Part shown: positions 7,440 through 17,215 of the stretch, piece after piece
Layout of the letters: every line of letters starts with the position of its first letter
How positions within the stretch are numbered: position 1 is the stretch's first letter
NCBI GenBank assembly: GCA_018819925.1
Contig: JAHJPG010000105.1
Location: 1-63,643, forward strand
Reading direction: 5' to 3'
Origin: Pseudomonadota bacterium
Lineage (GTDB): Bacteria > Desulfobacterota > Desulfarculia > Desulfarculales > Desulfarculaceae
DNA length: 63,643 bases
The notes under the pieces: generated by a model
Told to the model about the DNA's origin: nothing
Databases searched by the model: none
Seen by the model: only the letters and a program-made list of their open reading frames with translations
Position numbers and translations under genes: made by a program

Positions 7440-8666
7440 ATGCCGGGTTTTGCCGGGTCTAAGAAAACGCTGGCTCTGGGCGTGCTGGGCGCCGCATTGT
7501 TGCTCTGGGGGGCTGGCCTGGCATGGGCCGGCGGCGGTCAGGCCCAGGTGAAAAGCTTGGCCGGGCTTTTGGAGCGCTACGACTCCAAGCGCTGCCAGGA
7601 GTGCCACGGCGAGATATATGAGCAGTGGTCGCGCTCCCACCATGCCCGCTCCCTCATGGGCCTGGACGGCTTCAGCTTCATGTCCAAGTACCTTCGCAAG
7701 GGGCCGCTGGCCGTGAAGCGGCCTCAGGACGCCACCCTGGCCAATTTCCCCTGCGCCAAGTGCCACCTGCCCCAACTGCTGACCGCCGGCGACCAGGTGG
7801 CCAAGGAGTTGGCCGAGGTGATCTGGCGGGACGACAAGGCGGTGGTGGGCCGCCTGAACATCGGCTGCCTGGTGTGCCACCAGGACAAGGCGGTGGTGCA
7901 TCACCGGCCCGAGCCCGGGGTCTTGTATGGGGCCAAGGCTCTGCAAGACCACGAAGGGGACGTCAAGACGGTGCGGAGGAGCGCCTTCATGTCCTCACCC
8001 GCCTTTTGCGGCCAGTGCCACGGCATGGGCCCCAACTTCGAGTTCACTCCGCCGGTCCAATGCGCCACCCTCTACGGCAGCTATTTGCACGGCTACGTGG
8101 CCGACGGCGGCTCCCGGACCTGCCTGGACTGCCACATGTCCGGCAAGGACCACACCTTCCCGCCCGACTTCAGCGACCGGGAAGGGACGGCCAAACTCTA
8201 CCGCGATGCCCTGCCCATGGAGGTCCAGGCCCTGCCCTACACCTTCCATCCGAGACATGGGCAATACGCGCCCCAGGTGGTTGTGGGAGTCACCATCCGC
8301 AACCGGGCCGGGCACCGCATACCCGACGGCTGACCATCCCGGGCGCAGGCGGTCCTTGAGGCGACCGCCCACGACGAAAACGGACGAGAAGTGTTCAAGG
8401 ATCAACGCATCTTCATGCCCCAATGCACCGACAGCCTGGGGCCGGTCATGGTGCTGGGGCCGGACCGCAAGCTGGGCATAATTAGAGACACCACCTTGCA
8501 GCCGTTCCGGCCCAAGCACGAGAAATTTGTCATCCCGCTTAAAAAGCCCTGCCTGGAGCTGACCCTGCGGGTGAGGCTCTATTATCAGTTGCGCCCGGGC
8601 CAGGAAATTTTACTGCGCCAATGGGAGAAAAAGGTGCCGGTGTCCCGACTGTTTGCCAACAAATGA
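7440..8666 (+). CDS. Pentahaem cytochrome c, probable selenoprotein (UGA at 8331-8333)
   Basis: A 408-residue exported multihaem cytochrome if the in-frame TGA at 8331-8333 (residue 298) is read through. A signal peptide covers residues 1-30. Five CxxCH haem sites are at 52-56, 105-109, 143-147, 190-194 and 228-232, with extra His residues for distal ligation. The C-terminal domain continues the pattern AGHRIPDG-U-PSRAQAVLEA, which in related cytochromes forms a beta domain (AGHxxPTGxPxR, then DxxGxxVF). After the TGA the same frame stays open for 110 more codons with strong G/C third positions, and still reads ENGREVFKDQR and MPQCTDSLGP. A hairpin begins 14 bases after the TGA. The alternative is a nonsense mutation. 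The start at ATG 7440 is set by GGGAGAGG at 7423-7430. It is the last gene of the ars operon. Confidence 0.75.
8348..8369 (+). promoter_or_regulatory. Candidate bacterial SECIS hairpin
   Basis: GGCGGTC (8348-8354) pairs perfectly with GACCGCC (8363-8369) around an eight-base loop, CTTGAGGC. The stem starts 14 bases after the in-frame TGA and the loop 21 bases after it, within the range for bacterial selenocysteine insertion elements. An extra C-G and U-G pair with one bulged base would give a three-base loop, UGA. A G in the first two loop positions, as in the consensus, is then present. High local GC makes chance hairpins common, so this is only moderate support. Confidence 0.45.
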
Positions 8667-8808
8667 CGCCTTGAGCCTGCCAGCCCGTACCACCCAGGGC
8701 CTCGTTGACCGCTTTACTCGCGGCGGCGGGGCTCTCATAATTTATGGATGAAGATTTTCAATTTCGGCAAACCAAGGTTTCCGGGGACCAGGGGGAAAGG
8801 CGTATCCC

Positions 8809-11133
8809 ATGGCTAAGGCGCTAAAGGTCATTGTGGTCGTTTTGCTGGGCTTGGCCCTGTTGGCGGCGCTGGGCGTCACCATTCTTCCCAAGGCCCTGCC
8901 CTTGAGTTCCATGCTGGCCGGGGCGCTGGAGGAAAACCTGGGCCGCAAGGCCACGGTGGACGAGGTGTCGGTGAGCCTGTGGGGCGGGCTGGATGTGAAG
9001 GTGCGAGGCCTGGTGGTGCAGGACAAACCGGCCTACGGCAACCGGCCTTTGCTCAAGCTGGACTCCCTGGAGCTGTCGGCGAGCCTCTGGCCCTTGCTCA
9101 CTCGGCGCTTGGTGGTGGAAAAGGTGTTGGCCGACGGCCTGGAGCTTTCCGTGGTGCGGGCCAAGGACGGCCGCTTGAACTGGCAGGACCTGCCGTCCCA
9201 GGCCGAGGCCGGGGAAAAGCACGAGCCCCGGGAAGCGCCCGAGGGCGGCCGCCTGCTGATAAACCGGCTGGCGGTGACCAACTCCTCACTCCACCTGCTC
9301 AACCAGACCGACGGCAAACGTAGCGTGCTGCCCCTGGAGCGGTGCGAACTGAGCAGCGATCTTTCCCTGGGCGGGGCTTCGGGAGAGCTTGAACTGGCCT
9401 TGCCCGGCATCAGCCTGAACTCCTCGGCCAAAAGCCAGGGCTACGGCGACGCTTTCAAGCTGGACCAAGGCCGCCTGGAGCTGAAGATAGACTTGGCCCA
9501 GCTCACCGCCCGTCTGGCCCCCCTGGCCCCGGGGCTCAGGGCTCGGGGGGTAATTATGGTAACGGGCCGGGTCAGCGGGCCCGCCTCGGCCCTTCAGGTG
9601 CAGACCCAGGCCCAGGCCCGGGACCTGCGGGTGCAAACCCAGGCCATGGGTCCCAAGGCCTTCAGCCTGGGCGAGGCCTCTTGGGCCGGCCAGGCCACCT
9701 TTGACCTGCCTGGCGAGTTGGTCAACATCAAGCAGGCTCAGTTGCTGCTGCCCCAGGCGGGGATGGTGCAAACCCTGAGCGGGGTGCTGGGTTGGGGCAA
9801 GTCCCTGGGCAAGAGCGACGCCGTATACGACCAGCAGGCGGACCTGGCCAAGCTGGCCCGGTTCATCGAGCCGCTGCTGCCCTGGCCTCTCAAGGCCAAG
9901 GGTCAGGCCAGCAAGCGGGTGCTTTTCAAGGGCGCCGGGCCGGGGGTGCTGGCGGTGAGCGGGCAGAACCTGCTGCGCGGCGCCGTGGTCGAGAGCCCGG
10001 CTTGGCCGAGGCCCTGGAAGGAGCCCGAGGCGCGGGCGGACTACAAGTTCCTGGTCAAGGACAAGGGACGCGAAGTGGTGATAGAGCGCTTCGACCTGCT
10101 CTCCACTCCGGCCAAGCTGGGGCTTACCGGCGTGCTCAGGGTGGTCAAGGACCAGACCACCCTGCGCCTGAAGCTGGCGGGTGAATATCTGGACCTGGAC
10201 CGCCTGCCCCTGGGGCCGCCGCCGGCCCGGCGCGCCTCGGCCCGGGCTAGTACCGGCAAAGCGGCCAAACCGGGAGCCAAGGTTTTGGCCGGCCAACCGG
10301 CCAAGTCCCCCCAAACCGCCCGGCCGGAGGCGGACGCCCGCCGGGCCCTCAAGGGCCTGGACGCCGAGGTGCGGGTCCAGCTGGACCGCCTGACCATGAG
10401 CGGCTACCGCATGACCGGCCTCAAGGCCCAGCTCCAGGTCAAGAAGCAGCAGGCGGAGATCAAGAGCTTGCAAGCCCGTTTCCTGGAAGGCCAAGTAAAG
10501 GCCTCGGCAGGGGTGGATTTCAAGCCCGCCTCGCCGGCCGTGAGCCTGCGGGTTCAGGGCAAGGACCTCAAGGTGGACCCCAAGGTCTTTCGTAAGCTGA
10601 AGGACGACTTCCCCCTGTTCGCCCTTCCCCTAAGCAGTCTGGAGGGGGTGTTCTCCCTGGACAGCGAGATGGCCGGGCAGGGCCTGGAGCCGGAGGCGTT
10701 GTTGGCTTCCCTGGCCGGCAAGGGCAGCCTGCGGGCCAAGGACGGGGTGATCATCGGCCTGGCCTTCCTGGACGATGCCCAGTCGGTGGCCCAGCTTTTC
10801 GGGGGCAAGCTGCCCCGGCGCTTTGAGAAATTCCAGGGGGACTACACCATGGGCCAAGGCAAGGTGAACTACGACATCGCCCTCATGGCGGCCAAGGACG
10901 AGATGGACGCCCAGATTGTCGGCAGCACCGGGCTGTTGGACGACTCCCTGGACGCCAAGATCAAGTTCAAGGCCGATACCGTGGGTCACACCCTGCGGGA
11001 GTTCCTGGACGCCGACGGCACGTTCCCCATCGGCCTGGGCGGCACCATCCACAAGCCGGTAGTCAAGCTGGACCTCAGGGGCAACCTGATACCGGCGGCC
11101 GAGAACCTCATCAAGAATTTGCTGAATCGCTAG
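8809..11133 (+). CDS. AsmA-family envelope protein
   Basis: A 774-residue protein anchored by one N-terminal helix (residues about 5-28) with a large periplasmic part. The N-terminal region, ending near residue 125 (SVVRAKDGRLNWQDL), carries the typical AsmA pattern. The C-terminal part contains the AsmA_2-like segment LEGVFSLDSEMAGQG ... LASLAGKGSLRAKDGVI. These proteins belong to the bridge-like lipid-transfer group and affect outer-membrane assembly and phospholipid transport. Residues about 480-520 form an Ala/Lys/Pro-rich linker. The gene is 142 bases after the cytochrome, with its own leader, and is convergent with the sugar-transferase gene. Confidence 0.85.
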   Translation: MAKALKVIVVVLLGLALLAALGVTILPKALPLSSMLAGALEENLGRKATVDEVSVSLWGGLDVKVRGLVVQDKPAYGNRPLLKLDSLELSASLWPLLTRRLVVEKVLADGLELSVVRAKDGRLNWQDLPSQAEAGEKHEPREAPEGGRLLINRLAVTNSSLHLLNQTDGKRSVLPLERCELSSDLSLGGASGELELALPGISLNSSAKSQGYGDAFKLDQGRLELKIDLAQLTARLAPLAPGLRARGVIMVTGRVSGPASALQVQTQAQARDLRVQTQAMGPKAFSLGEASWAGQATFDLPGELVNIKQAQLLLPQAGMVQTLSGVLGWGKSLGKSDAVYDQQADLAKLARFIEPLLPWPLKAKGQASKRVLFKGAGPGVLAVSGQNLLRGAVVESPAWPRPWKEPEARADYKFLVKDKGREVVIERFDLLSTPAKLGLTGVLRVVKDQTTLRLKLAGEYLDLDRLPLGPPPARRASARASTGKAAKPGAKVLAGQPAKSPQTARPEADARRALKGLDAEVRVQLDRLTMSGYRMTGLKAQLQVKKQQAEIKSLQARFLEGQVKASAGVDFKPASPAVSLRVQGKDLKVDPKVFRKLKDDFPLFALPLSSLEGVFSLDSEMAGQGLEPEALLASLAGKGSLRAKDGVIIGLAFLDDAQSVAQLFGGKLPRRFEKFQGDYTMGQGKVNYDIALMAAKDEMDAQIVGSTGLLDDSLDAKIKFKADTVGHTLREFLDADGTFPIGLGGTIHKPVVKLDLRGNLIPAAENLIKNLLNR

Positions 11134-11173
11134 ATACCGGCGATAGCCTTTGATTGGTAAGGGCCTGGGGGCG

Positions 11174-11905
11174 TTAAAGCCCCTGGGCCATTAGCATTAC
11201 CTTGATGGTGCGGCTCACGATCTTCAGGTCGCCGCGCAGCACCTGCCAACCGTTGCCGGTGCGCATCATTTCCACGTAGCCTCGGTCCAGCAGATACTGG
11301 TCGTCGCGGCTCAGGCCGTGGCCCTTGAATGACTGGTAGCGCCCGGTGATGCCCGCCCGCAGCACCTTCCAGTTGAGCACCCCCGCCTTCAGGGCGTCCT
11401 CGTAGACCTCCAGGTTTATGGGCCGGGGGCCCACCACGCTGATATCGCCCAGGAAGATGTTTATGATCTGGGGCAGCTCATCCAGGTAGATCTTTTGCAG
11501 CACCGAGCCCACCTTGGTCATGGAGTGGCCGTCCCACTCCAGATATTTGGTGTGGATGAACTTGCCCTGGCGCTTGAGCTCCTCGATGACCTCGGGCTTG
11601 AAGATGAAGAACTTCATGAAGTGGAAGGTGCGGCCCTGGGAAATGCGCGGCTCGTAATAAAACAGGGGGGCTCCGGCCTGGCCCCGGCCCAGGTGCTCCA
11701 AGAAGATGGCCAGCATGGTGACCAGGAACACCGGAAGGGTGACGGTGAGCACCAGCCCGGAAAAGGCCACGTCGAAAGCGCGTTTTAGAAAGGGGATGGG
11801 CACCGGCTGGTCTGGCAGGGGGGGTAGGGCCCGGGCCTGCTCCAAAAGGGCCAAGATTTCGGGAGTGGCCTCCCGCTGGGCCGCCTTCTCCATGGCTTCG
11901 CTCAT
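11174..11905 (-). CDS. Bacterial sugar transferase (polyprenyl-phosphate phosphoglycosyltransferase)
   Basis: A 243-residue monotopic membrane enzyme. One hydrophobic segment (about residues 45-72) follows the amphipathic KRAFDVAF motif. The catalytic region has IYLDELPQIINIFLGDISVV with the Asp-Glu dyad, followed by the GPRP motif. It would transfer a sugar-1-phosphate to undecaprenyl phosphate to start glycan assembly. The usual KFRSM segment is changed to MKFFIFKPE, so it is a divergent member. An unusual N-terminal extension of about 35 residues precedes the membrane segment. No glycosyltransferase cluster is nearby. The start at 11905 follows GAGGCGTGAG. Confidence 0.85.
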   Translation of the reverse strand: MSEAMEKAAQREATPEILALLEQARALPPLPDQPVPIPFLKRAFDVAFSGLVLTVTLPVFLVTMLAIFLEHLGRGQAGAPLFYYEPRISQGRTFHFMKFFIFKPEVIEELKRQGKFIHTKYLEWDGHSMTKVGSVLQKIYLDELPQIINIFLGDISVVGPRPINLEVYEDALKAGVLNWKVLRAGITGRYQSFKGHGLSRDDQYLLDRGYVEMMRTGNGWQVLRGDLKIVSRTIKVMLMAQGL

Positions 11906-11975
11906 CTCACGCCTCGCTTGAGTATTTATGGCCCAAGATTAGCAGGGCCCGGCATGCCCGGGCAAGGCTAACTAA

Positions 11976-12230
11976 CCCGGACATTTCATGAAGGCCGTGC
12001 GTCCGGCTGCGCCAGCCACCGGCATACGGCGTTGCTGGCTGCGCTCGGTCCTCGACGTAGCCCTAGCTACGCCTGGCCCCTCGCTTGCCAGACCCCTTGT
12101 CTGCCTGAGGCTGGCTGTGTCGGGCCAAGGCACAAAACGTACCGCGATAAGACGAGCGCTTCTTATCATTAGGATTGCACAAAAACTAGTTCGTTGTTCA
12201 TTGCCGCCCAGCCTTCATGAAATCTCCGGG
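11976..12230 (+). repeat. Intergenic TIR element, copy B (full length with core)
   Basis: A 255-base element bounded by a 20-base terminal inverted repeat: CCCGGACATTTCATGAAGGC (11976-11995) and GCCTTCATGAAATCTCCGGG (12211-12230), with 19 of 20 positions matching. Flanks are CTAA on the left and CTGA on the right. Positions 12003-12143 are the core shared with 1905-2046, including the hairpin CGTAGC-CCTA-GCTACG (12056-12071). The outer parts match the 57 kb copy, which lacks about 106 bases of core. No coding capacity is seen. It resembles a non-autonomous mobile or REP-like element. Its right end overlaps the end of trmO. Confidence 0.75.
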
Positions 12231-12712
12231 CTGAAGCGCTCGTCGGCCTTCTGGGTGGAGGCCTCCCGGGCCTTGTCGGCCAGCCAGCCGGTGCGCAACG
12301 GCCCCGGCGGCGCGTCGAACTGGGGCACGTAGGGCTTGACGTCCAACAGCGGGCTCTGGTCCAGCATGTCCACGCCCTTCAGATGCAGCAGGTTGCCTTC
12401 AACCGCTTCCAGCTTCACCACCGACAGGCCGATGGCATTGGGGCGGGCCGGGGCCCGGGTGGCGAAAAGGCCATGCTCGTTGTGGTCCAGAAAGGGCCGC
12501 ACCTTGAGCTTGAAAGCCGCCGCCCGGTGGCAGTGGTACAAGAGAATCACGTGGCTGAAACCCGCCAGGTCCTCCAGGGCCGGAACCAGCTCCGGGCGCA
12601 GCTCGGCCCGACCCCGGGCGTCACCCGCCCCGCAGGGCTGGATGGGCGCGCCGCTGGGCTCGCTGAAGGGAGTGTGAAGCAAACCGATTGGCTCGTAGCA
12701 AATTTCCGACAT
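12215..12712 (-). CDS. trmO: TrmO-family tRNA methyltransferase (UPF0066)
   Basis: A 165-residue protein of the TrmO/VirR/YaeB family, which N6-methylates t6A37 in threonine tRNAs using S-adenosylmethionine. Landmarks are the N-terminal IGLLHTPFSEPSGAPIQP, LYHCHRA, and FATRAPARPNAIGLS, the most conserved segment, followed by DMLDQSPLLDVKPYVPQFD. It is shorter than the E. coli protein and lacks its extra C-terminal domain, a common bacterial form. The start ATG overlaps the stop of the MFS gene by one base (TGATG), so the genes are coupled. The stop and last few codons lie inside the repeat's terminal inverted repeat. Confidence 0.85.
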   Translation of the reverse strand: MSEICYEPIGLLHTPFSEPSGAPIQPCGAGDARGRAELRPELVPALEDLAGFSHVILLYHCHRAAAFKLKVRPFLDHNEHGLFATRAPARPNAIGLSVVKLEAVEGNLLHLKGVDMLDQSPLLDVKPYVPQFDAPPGPLRTGWLADKAREASTQKADERFSPEIS

Positions 12713-13869
12713 CAGCGGTCCCTTCTTTTAATTTCAACCCACCCCACCCATGCCGGCAACAGGAGCATGGCCAGGCCCAGGCAGATCACCCCCGGCCAGG
12801 CCCACCTCCCCCACAGGGCGCCCGCCGCGGTTATGCCCGCCCAGCCACCCAAATAATACACCAGCACGTAGAGGCTGTTGCCCCGTCCCTGGCTGTGGTC
12901 CAGGCGCAGGTTCAGCAACCCCTGGCTGGTGGCGTGGATGATGAAGTGGCCGGCGCAGACCAACACCAGGGCCAGGACCACCAGGGGCAGGGAGGAGGCC
13001 AGGGCCAGAAGCAAAGCGGCGGCGAACAATCCCACGCCAATAAGGAGAGTGGGGCCGGCCCCCACCCGTCCGGCCATGCGCCCGGCCAGGGGGCCGAGCG
13101 CCACCCCCGTGAGGTAGGTGAGGTAGAGCAGGCTTATCAAGGCGGTGGAGGCCAGGAAGGGCGGGGCGGCCAGGTGGTAGGTGATGTAGTTGAACACAGC
13201 CGCGAACACGAACATGCTGCCGAAGGTGGCCAGATAGGGGGCCAGGGTGGGCCAGGCCCGGAGCAGGCTTGCATAACTGGGGGCCTGCTTTTGCCTGGCC
13301 GGCGGCGGCCCCTGGGGAGGCAGCCAGGCCAGGGCGGCCAAGGAGAGGCCCAGGACCAAAAAGGCCCCCAGCCAAAAGCAGGCCCTCCAGTGGCCGGCCA
13401 GGAAAAACCCGCCGAGCAGGCGGCCCATGAGGCCCCCCACCACCGTGGCCGAGACGTAGGAGCCCATGGCCACGCTCAGGCGCGACGGGGGCAGGGTGCG
13501 GGCCAGGTAGGCGGCCAGGCAGGAGGTCAGGGCCGGAAAGAACAGCCCCTGGCCCAAGCGGGCGGTCAGCAATACGGCCAGGTTGGGGCTCATGGCCGCC
13601 AGGGCCAGGCAGGCGGCGGTGGCTCCCCCGCCCAGGGCGATGATCGGCTTCACCGGCCAGCGGTCGGCCAGCACCCCGAAGGGCAGGCAGGACAGGGTGA
13701 TGCCCAGGATGACCAGGGACACGGTGAGCGAGGCCACCGGAGGCGAGGCCGCGAACTCCCGGCTGAGTTGGGGCAGCACCGGCTGAGTGAAATAGACGGC
13801 GCTTATGGCCGAGGCCACCAGCCCGAAAACCAGGGCCTGCAAGGGCAGTTGGCCTCGAACCGGCCGCAA
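12712..13869 (-). CDS. MFS transporter, drug/sugar efflux type
   Basis: A 385-residue major facilitator protein with 12 hydrophobic segments. The N-half has the MFS motif A-like sequence GVLADRWPVKP between TM2 and TM3, and TM1 ends in SAVYFTQPVLPQLSREF, a pattern of YnfM-like arabinose/drug efflux carriers. The substrate is not determinable. The frame begins at TTG 13869, five bases after the glgB stop. No strong ribosome site is present, so coupling to glgB translation is likely and a slightly internal start is possible. It is in an operon with glgB and trmO. Confidence 0.85.
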   Translation of the reverse strand: MRPVRGQLPLQALVFGLVASAISAVYFTQPVLPQLSREFAASPPVASLTVSLVILGITLSCLPFGVLADRWPVKPIIALGGGATAACLALAAMSPNLAVLLTARLGQGLFFPALTSCLAAYLARTLPPSRLSVAMGSYVSATVVGGLMGRLLGGFFLAGHWRACFWLGAFLVLGLSLAALAWLPPQGPPPARQKQAPSYASLLRAWPTLAPYLATFGSMFVFAAVFNYITYHLAAPPFLASTALISLLYLTYLTGVALGPLAGRMAGRVGAGPTLLIGVGLFAAALLLALASSLPLVVLALVLVCAGHFIIHATSQGLLNLRLDHSQGRGNSLYVLVYYLGGWAGITAAGALWGRWAWPGVICLGLAMLLLPAWVGWVEIKRRDR

Positions 13870-13873
13870 GGCG

Positions 13874-15796
<1,923 letters not shown>

Positions 15797-15889
15797 GGGC
15801 TCCTCGCGTTATTACAATTACCTAATCTAGCATACCATTATGGCAGCGTGCGCTAGGCACGCAAGGCCGGGCGGCCTGCCCCGTTGTTT

Positions 15890-15917
15890 TTGGCCGCTCC
15901 AGGGCCTAGGATATAAC
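15890..15917 (+). promoter_or_regulatory. Possible sigma-70 promoter of the CDF gene
   Basis: TTGGCC (15890-15895), a 16-base spacer and TATAAC (15912-15917) lie 29 bases before the CDF start codon. The -10 is good and the -35 moderate. A small hairpin, GCGTGC-GCTAG-GCACGC, lies upstream between the divergent glgB and CDF genes. Confidence 0.4.
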
Positions 15918-15946
15918 ACGTATGCTCAATCATCAGGGGTAGAGAG

Positions 15947-16840
15947 ATGTTGCAAGAGGACCTGCTGACACAAGGGCGGGCCGGCCGGCGGGTGACCTGG
16001 GTAGGAGTATTGGTGAACCTGCTCCTGTCCGTGGGCAAGCTGCTGGCCGGCATCTTTGGCAACAGCCAGGCCATGATCGCCGACGCGGCCCACTCGGTCA
16101 GCGATCTGGTAACCGACGGCGTGGTTCTGGTGGGGCTCAAGCTGGGGCGCACCGCCCCGGATGACAGACATCCCTTTGGCCACGGACGCATGGAAACCTT
16201 CTCCACCCTGGTGGTGGGCATGGTCCTCACCTCCATGGCGGTGGTGCTGGGTTATGAGGCGATTCGCCAGTTGATTCTGGGAGATGCCCACCACCCAACC
16301 TGGCTGGCGCTGGTTGCGGCGGCGGTTTCCATATTGTTCAAGGAGGCCCTGTACCACTACACCGTAAGGGTGGGCCGGCGCATAAAAAGCCAGGCCGTGG
16401 TGGCCAATGCCTGGCATCACCGCTCCGACGCCCTCAGCTCGGTGGCGGTGCTCTTGGGCGTGGCCGGGGCCATGATCAACCCGGCCTGGCATAGCCTGGA
16501 CGCCTGGGCCGCCTTGGTGGTGTCCCTGCTCATCCTCAAGGTGGGGGCGGATGTGCTCTGGGACGCCCTCAAGGAAATGGTGGACACCGCCCCCTCCCGG
16601 GAGGTGGTGGACTCCATCCAACGCTGCGCCCTGAGCGTGAACGGGGTGCAAGAGGTGCATGACCTCAAGGTGCGCAGCCTGGGAGGCCGCTACCAGATGC
16701 AACTTCACGTAGTGGTGGACGGAGGAATAAAGGTTGCTCAAGGCCACGACATCGCCAAGGCGGTGGAGCACTGCGTGCAAACCGAGGTGGAGGACGTCGG
16801 CGAGGTGATCGTGCATGTGGACCCCACCAATCCCGGGTAG
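15947..16840 (+). CDS. Cation diffusion facilitator (CDF) metal transporter
   Basis: A 297-residue inner-membrane exporter of Zn, Fe, Mn or similar divalent ions. It has six hydrophobic segments. TM2 carries MIADAAHSVSDLVTDG (AxxHSxxD metal site), and TM5 carries ANAWHHRSDALSS (HxxxD site, here HHRSD). The loop HPFGHGRMETFS is conserved in the family. A cytoplasmic domain of about 85 residues follows (HDLKVRSLGGRYQMQLHVVV). The four-residue HD-HD site fits Zn or Fe selectivity best, but the ion cannot be assigned from sequence alone. Confidence 0.93.
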   Translation: MLQEDLLTQGRAGRRVTWVGVLVNLLLSVGKLLAGIFGNSQAMIADAAHSVSDLVTDGVVLVGLKLGRTAPDDRHPFGHGRMETFSTLVVGMVLTSMAVVLGYEAIRQLILGDAHHPTWLALVAAAVSILFKEALYHYTVRVGRRIKSQAVVANAWHHRSDALSSVAVLLGVAGAMINPAWHSLDAWAALVVSLLILKVGADVLWDALKEMVDTAPSREVVDSIQRCALSVNGVQEVHDLKVRSLGGRYQMQLHVVVDGGIKVAQGHDIAKAVEHCVQTEVEDVGEVIVHVDPTNPG

Positions 16841-16876
16841 AAACACGGCGCCTGCTGCTGGGGAAGGCATAACCTC

Positions 16877-17104
16877 ATGAGCCGGGGCAGCTTCGACGTA
16901 GCGATCCTGGGCTCCGGCCCGGCGGGCTCCGGGTGTCCAAGGCGGTGGGTGAGAGCTGCCCGGCAGGCCTGGAGGCCGCGGCCTTTGCCAAGGGCCGCGG
17001 CTATCCATACCCCGGGGCCGCCCCCCAGGGTAGGGCCGCCCCCCGGGAAAATACGGGTTTCCCCCCATGGCGGGTTGGACCGCCTTTTTCATAAGCTATA
17101 TTGA
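16877..17104 (+). pseudogene. Remnant of an FAD/NAD-dependent oxidoreductase
   Basis: After a good ribosome site (GGGGAAGG) an ATG at 16877 opens with SRGSFDVAILGSGPAG, the dinucleotide-binding start of FAD/NAD(P) oxidoreductases. Homology-like sequence ends after about 18 residues. The rest of the frame is Arg/Pro-rich low-complexity sequence with no Rossmann continuation. A shifted frame reads VSKAVGESCPAGLEAAAFAK, which might be another displaced fragment. The rest of the gap to 17215 holds no recognisable gene. I read this as the decayed 5' end of a deleted gene. Confidence 0.55.
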
Positions 17105-17215
17105 GAAATTACGGACAAAGGGTTCATGGGGCGCGGCTGGCCGGGTCCGGAGTAGGGCTGGCCCACCCGGTGGGACGAGTCCCGGGTTACGTAGCCCTGC
17201 CCGCGGCGAGGTAGC

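Noticed and set aside
8331-8333. Reading the cytochrome TGA as a simple stop, giving two separate genes (7440-8333 and 8391-8666)
   Set aside because: The second frame has no ribosome site at 8391, is exactly in phase with the first and completes its domain. A nonsense mutation remains possible and is stated as the alternative.
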